DNA of 64,000 nucleotides from Herbaspirillum sp. meg3 (lineage in GTDB: Bacteria; Pseudomonadota; Gammaproteobacteria; Burkholderiales; Burkholderiaceae_D): positions 2,170,001 to 2,234,000 of the forward strand of contig NZ_CP022736.1 in assembly GCF_002257565.1 (NCBI RefSeq). The letters are read 5' to 3'. Shown one piece after another: positions 61,272 through 64,000 of the stretch. A program made the translations under genes and the position numbers. The stretch's first letter is position 1; each line of letters begins with the position of its first letter. Under the pieces are notes generated by a model that saw only the letters and a list, made by a program, of their open reading frames with translations, did no database searches and was not told where the DNA came from.

Positions 61272-62247
61272 ATTAGTGACTGATGCTATGACTGAGACCG
61301 TGACTGAACCCATGCTTCCTTCTGATATCCGCATCCCGCCAGGCACCTGTGTCGCCATCGTCGCCCCGGGCGGTTATGCGCCCGACGAAGCCGCAGTCGA
61401 GCGTGGTATCGCCTTGCTGGAAGCGCAGGGATGCACAGTCAAAAGTTACTATGATCATTCGGCGCGGCATCAGCGTTTCGGCGCTACCGATATCGGCCGT
61501 GCTGCACATATTCAGCAAGCGGCTGCGGATCCGGAAGTGCAGATCGTCATGGCCTTGCGCGGCGCCTATGGCGTGTCGCGCATCCTCCCTGCATTGAACT
61601 ATCGCGCGCTGGCTGCCAGCGGCAAATTTTTTATCGGCTACAGCGACATCACGGCCTTGCATCTGGCCTTGCTGGCGCAGACGGGCGCGCCTGGCTTTGC
61701 CGGCCCAATGCTGTGCAGCGATTTCGGCACCGAGACGCCGAGCGCGATGACGATGAACAGTTTCTGGCGCACCATGACGCAGCCGACCCAGACCATCAAG
61801 GCTGTATCTGCCGGCAACCCAACGCTCAAGGCGTCAGGCATGCTGTGGGGAGGCAATCTGGCGATGATCGTGCACTTGCTGGGGACGCCGTATTTTCCGC
61901 AAGTCGACGGCGGCATACTGTTTATCGAAGACGTCAACGAACATCCTTACCGCATTGAGCGCATGCTGCTGCAACTGGAGCATGCAGGCGTGCTGGCGCG
62001 TCAAAAAGCGGTCTTGCTGGGGGATTTCTCCAATTACCGTCTGTCAGACTATGACAACGGCTACAACTTCGAACAGATGCTGGCCTACGCGCGCCAACAC
62101 CTGTCGGCGCCGCTGGTGACGGGGCTGCCGTTCGGGCATATTCCTGACCGCGTGACGCTGCCGGTGGGCGGTCATGCCGAGCTGCAGGCGGACGAAGGCG
62201 GCTTTACGCTGACGCTCAGCGATTATCCGACCTTGCCGGCCACCTAG
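61252..62247 (+). CDS. ldcA: LD-carboxypeptidase (muramoyltetrapeptide carboxypeptidase)
   Basis: It trims the terminal D-Ala from murein tetrapeptides in cell-wall recycling (family S66). The 331-residue product has CVAIVAPGGYAPDE near the start, the nucleophile Ser in FIGYSDITALHLALL, and LFIEDVNEHPYRIERML with the catalytic Glu. No signal peptide, so it is cytoplasmic. The start is uncertain: the first 17 codons are four 12-bp near-repeats each beginning ATGACTGA or GTGACTGA, so several in-frame starts (61252, 61264, 61276, 61288, 61300) are possible. Confidence 0.93.
   Translation: MKNSMTELVTDAMTETVTEPMLPSDIRIPPGTCVAIVAPGGYAPDEAAVERGIALLEAQGCTVKSYYDHSARHQRFGATDIGRAAHIQQAAADPEVQIVMALRGAYGVSRILPALNYRALAASGKFFIGYSDITALHLALLAQTGAPGFAGPMLCSDFGTETPSAMTMNSFWRTMTQPTQTIKAVSAGNPTLKASGMLWGGNLAMIVHLLGTPYFPQVDGGILFIEDVNEHPYRIERMLLQLEHAGVLARQKAVLLGDFSNYRLSDYDNGYNFEQMLAYARQHLSAPLVTGLPFGHIPDRVTLPVGGHAELQADEGGFTLTLSDYPTLPAT
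61264..61311 (+). repeat. Four 12-bp in-frame near-repeats at the start of ldcA
   Basis: ATGACTGAATTA, GTGACTGATGCT, ATGACTGAGACC and GTGACTGAACCC follow one another. Each unit begins with a start-type codon in the ldcA frame, and the first contains the tadA stop codon. Confidence 0.7.
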
Positions 62248-62290
62248 TCATTTGGATTGGCGTTAGCCAAGCGCATTGAGCTTGCCGCGT

Positions 62291-62887
62291 TTACTGGGGT
62301 TTGATTTCCACCTTCACGCCGTCGCTGAGGACAGTGATGGTTCCGGGCTCGAAGCGCTTTCCGTTCATTTCCAGTTGTTCCGGCTTGAAGGTGTAGACCG
62401 GATAATCCTTTAATACCTGTTCCGCAGCGGCATTGCCGATGGCGTTCAATTGCGGCGCATATTGTGCCGGGACGCCGGCGATATCGACTTTTTCCACTGC
62501 GGGCGCGTCGAGTTTGACGGCGCGCGCTGCGGGGTCGTACTTGAGCGCGCTGCTCATCGACAGTGTGCCGGTGACGGGTTTGTTCATCAGCAGTTTGTTG
62601 TCGATCTGCGCATCGACGGTGGTAATCAGCCGATTGGTCTTTTCGTTCAGACTCAGGCGCGGATTGGTCAGATTGACGTCGAACATTTCCATATAGCGCA
62701 GCTTGCGCGGAAATTGGGTGGCAATGGTGTTTTGCAGGTCGGCGCGTGCGAAGGTGTATTCGTTGGTCCAGATGTTGTAGGCCGCCCAGCTGGCACCGGT
62801 TGCCGCCAGTGTGCCGCAGGCCAGAAGTGTTGCGGCAAGAGCATGACGCATGCTTTTTGCCGGCGAGCGTGTTGTCTTCATGATCAT
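62291..62887 (-). CDS. DUF1439 (YceB-like) exported protein
   Basis: The 198-residue protein has an N-terminal signal sequence (ALAATLLACGTLAATGASWA, cleavage near residue 35). The mature part is mixed alpha/beta and resembles YceB-type DUF1439 proteins (YTFARADLQNTIATQFPRKLRYMEMFDVNLTNPRLSL). The signal contains a Cys (LACG), so a lipoprotein form is possible but the lipobox is not ideal. ATG 62881 is an alternative start. It converges on ldcA and is divergent from the ABC-F gene. Function unknown. Confidence 0.8.
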   Translation of the reverse strand: MIMKTTRSPAKSMRHALAATLLACGTLAATGASWAAYNIWTNEYTFARADLQNTIATQFPRKLRYMEMFDVNLTNPRLSLNEKTNRLITTVDAQIDNKLLMNKPVTGTLSMSSALKYDPAARAVKLDAPAVEKVDIAGVPAQYAPQLNAIGNAAAEQVLKDYPVYTFKPEQLEMNGKRFEPGTITVLSDGVKVEIKPQ

Positions 62888-63072
62888 AGATTGTCCGTTT
62901 GTTGTTCATTTGTTACCGAAACTCTTAGAGCCGGGTTGCGCGCAAATAATTCAAAAACCATTTCCTCGCTGCACGCCGGTGAGGCAGAGTCACGCGGGAC
63001 TGGGCTCACAATGGTAAAATCACGCGTTTACACCTGGCTTCAGGCAATTTCCATACGTAAAGGTTTTTTTCA

Positions 63073-64000
63073 GTGTTATCCACAGCAAACATCACGATGC
63101 AGTTCGGCCCGAAGCCGCTGTTTGAAAACATTTCCGTCAAGTTCGGCGACGGCAATCGCTATGGCCTGATCGGCGCCAACGGTTGCGGCAAGTCGACGTT
63201 CATGAAAATCCTCGGCGGCGATCTCGAACCATCGGCAGGCAATGTCAGCCTGGATACCAATGAACGTCTGGGTAAGCTGCGCCAGGATCAGTTTGCCTAC
63301 GAAGAAATGCGCGTGCTGGATGTCGTGATGATGGGCCATACCGAGATGTGGGCCGCGATGGCTGAGCGCGATGCGATTTACGCCAATCCGGAAGCCACTG
63401 ACGACGACTACATGAAGGCCGCCGATCTGGAAGCCAAGTTTGCCGAATACGATGGCTACACGGCCGAAGCACGTGCCGGTGAACTGCTGCTGGGCGTGGG
63501 CGTTGCAATCGAACAGCATCAGGGCCCGATGAGCAATGTCGCCCCGGGCTGGAAGCTGCGCGTTTTGCTGGCGCAGGCATTGTTCTCGAATCCGGACATC
63601 CTGCTGCTCGACGAACCGACCAATAACCTCGACATCAACACCATTCGCTGGCTGGAAGACATGCTCAATGAGCGTAACTCCACCATGATCATCATTTCCC
63701 ATGATCGCCACTTCCTGAACCAGGTCTGTACGCACATGGCCGACATGGACTACGGCACGCTGAAGGTTTATCCGGGCAACTACGACGAATACATGCTGGC
63801 GTCTTCGCAAGCGCGTGCGCAGCAACTGTCGGTCAATGCCAAGGCCAAGGAAAAAGTCGCCGAACTGCAAGATTTTGTGCGCCGCTTCTCGGCCAACAAA
63901 TCCAAGGCGCGCCAGGCGACATCGCGCGCCAAGCAGATCGACAAGATCAAGGTCGAAGATATCAAGCCATCGAGCCGCGCCAATCCTTTCGTCCGTTTCG
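63073..64000 (+). CDS. ABC-F family ATPase, YbiT-like (3' end outside window)
   Basis: This soluble twin-ATPase of the ABC-F class acts on ribosomes. About 309 residues are visible: the first ABC domain with Walker A GLIGANGCGKST, a modified signature SNVAPGWKLR instead of LSGGQ (normal for YbiT), Walker B ILLLDEPTNNLD, and the start of the linker (FVRRFSANKSKARQATSRAKQIDKI). The start is GTG 63073 (MLSTANITMQFGPKPLFENI). The second ABC domain lies beyond the window. Confidence 0.95.
   Translation, partial: MLSTANITMQFGPKPLFENISVKFGDGNRYGLIGANGCGKSTFMKILGGDLEPSAGNVSLDTNERLGKLRQDQFAYEEMRVLDVVMMGHTEMWAAMAERDAIYANPEATDDDYMKAADLEAKFAEYDGYTAEARAGELLLGVGVAIEQHQGPMSNVAPGWKLRVLLAQALFSNPDILLLDEPTNNLDINTIRWLEDMLNERNSTMIIISHDRHFLNQVCTHMADMDYGTLKVYPGNYDEYMLASSQARAQQLSVNAKAKEKVAELQDFVRRFSANKSKARQATSRAKQIDKIKVEDIKPSSRANPFVRF

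Noticed and set aside
63076..63084. Perfect DnaA box TTATCCACA at the ABC-F start
   Set aside because: A single box inside codons 2-4 of a gene, with no cluster, AT-rich unwinding region or dnaA nearby; chance is the simplest explanation.

Overview
The window reads as a stretch of a betaproteobacterial chromosome, most likely Oxalobacteraceae (Herminiimonas / Herbaspirillum / Janthinobacterium type). This rests on gene order (smc-zipA-ligA-galU; rpsB-tsf-pyrH-frr-uppS-cdsA-ispC-rseP-bamA-skp-lpxD-fabZ-lpxA-lpxB-rnhB), on a paired cyanophycin synthetase cluster, and on moderate GC content with mostly GC-ending codons. It is dense housekeeping DNA with a few accessory islands. I see no rRNA, tRNA, CRISPR array, insertion sequence or prophage.

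Layout. 1-8.6 kb: the 3' part of smc, then zipA, ligA, galU and def. 8.6-16.9 kb: a cyanophycin locus, with cphA' and cphA on the minus strand and, diverging from them, an ABC exporter with an unusual N-terminal extension plus a DUF1854 gene; both ends carry strong bidirectional terminators. 16.9-21.2 kb (minus): an RsuA-type pseudouridine synthase, glnD and map. 21.3-37.3 kb (plus): translation, nucleotide, isoprenoid, phospholipid, outer-membrane and lipid A genes in the classic order, ending with a SpoU-type RNA methyltransferase. 37.3-41.4 kb: a DUF6314 gene and the divergent ppsR/ppsA pair. 41.5-43.0 kb: an NfeD-SPFH membrane pair.

43.0-48.0 kb is the most interesting accessory part. A CpxAR-like two-component system diverges from a Ser/Thr/Pro-rich, internally duplicated protein of unknown function, which is followed by a TPR-glycosyltransferase-like protein. 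The shared 414-bp intergenic region holds two perfect CpxR-type direct repeats (TTTAC-N5-TTTAC) and two copies of a separate palindrome, GTATC-N3-GATAC. 48.0-52.6 kb: smpB, ratA, rnfH, guaB and guaA. 52.7-55.6 kb: an OsmC-YcaO fusion and a 2'-5' RNA ligase-family gene. 55.6-57.6 kb: an MFS transporter divergent from a TetR regulator with two matching operator palindromes. 57.6-59.3 kb: a HipAB-type toxin-antitoxin pair in toxin-first order. 59.4-64 kb: queE, queD, tadA, ldcA, a DUF1439 lipoprotein-like gene and the start of an ABC-F (YbiT-like) gene.

How it works together: most of the window supports envelope biogenesis (lipid A, BAM, CDP-DAG, undecaprenyl phosphate), translation and nucleotide supply. 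GlnD (nitrogen sensing) lies close to the cyanophycin nitrogen-storage locus. The candidates for undescribed biology are the cyanophycin-linked ABC/DUF1854 pair and the Cpx-linked Ser/Thr/Pro protein with its TPR-glycosyltransferase neighbour.
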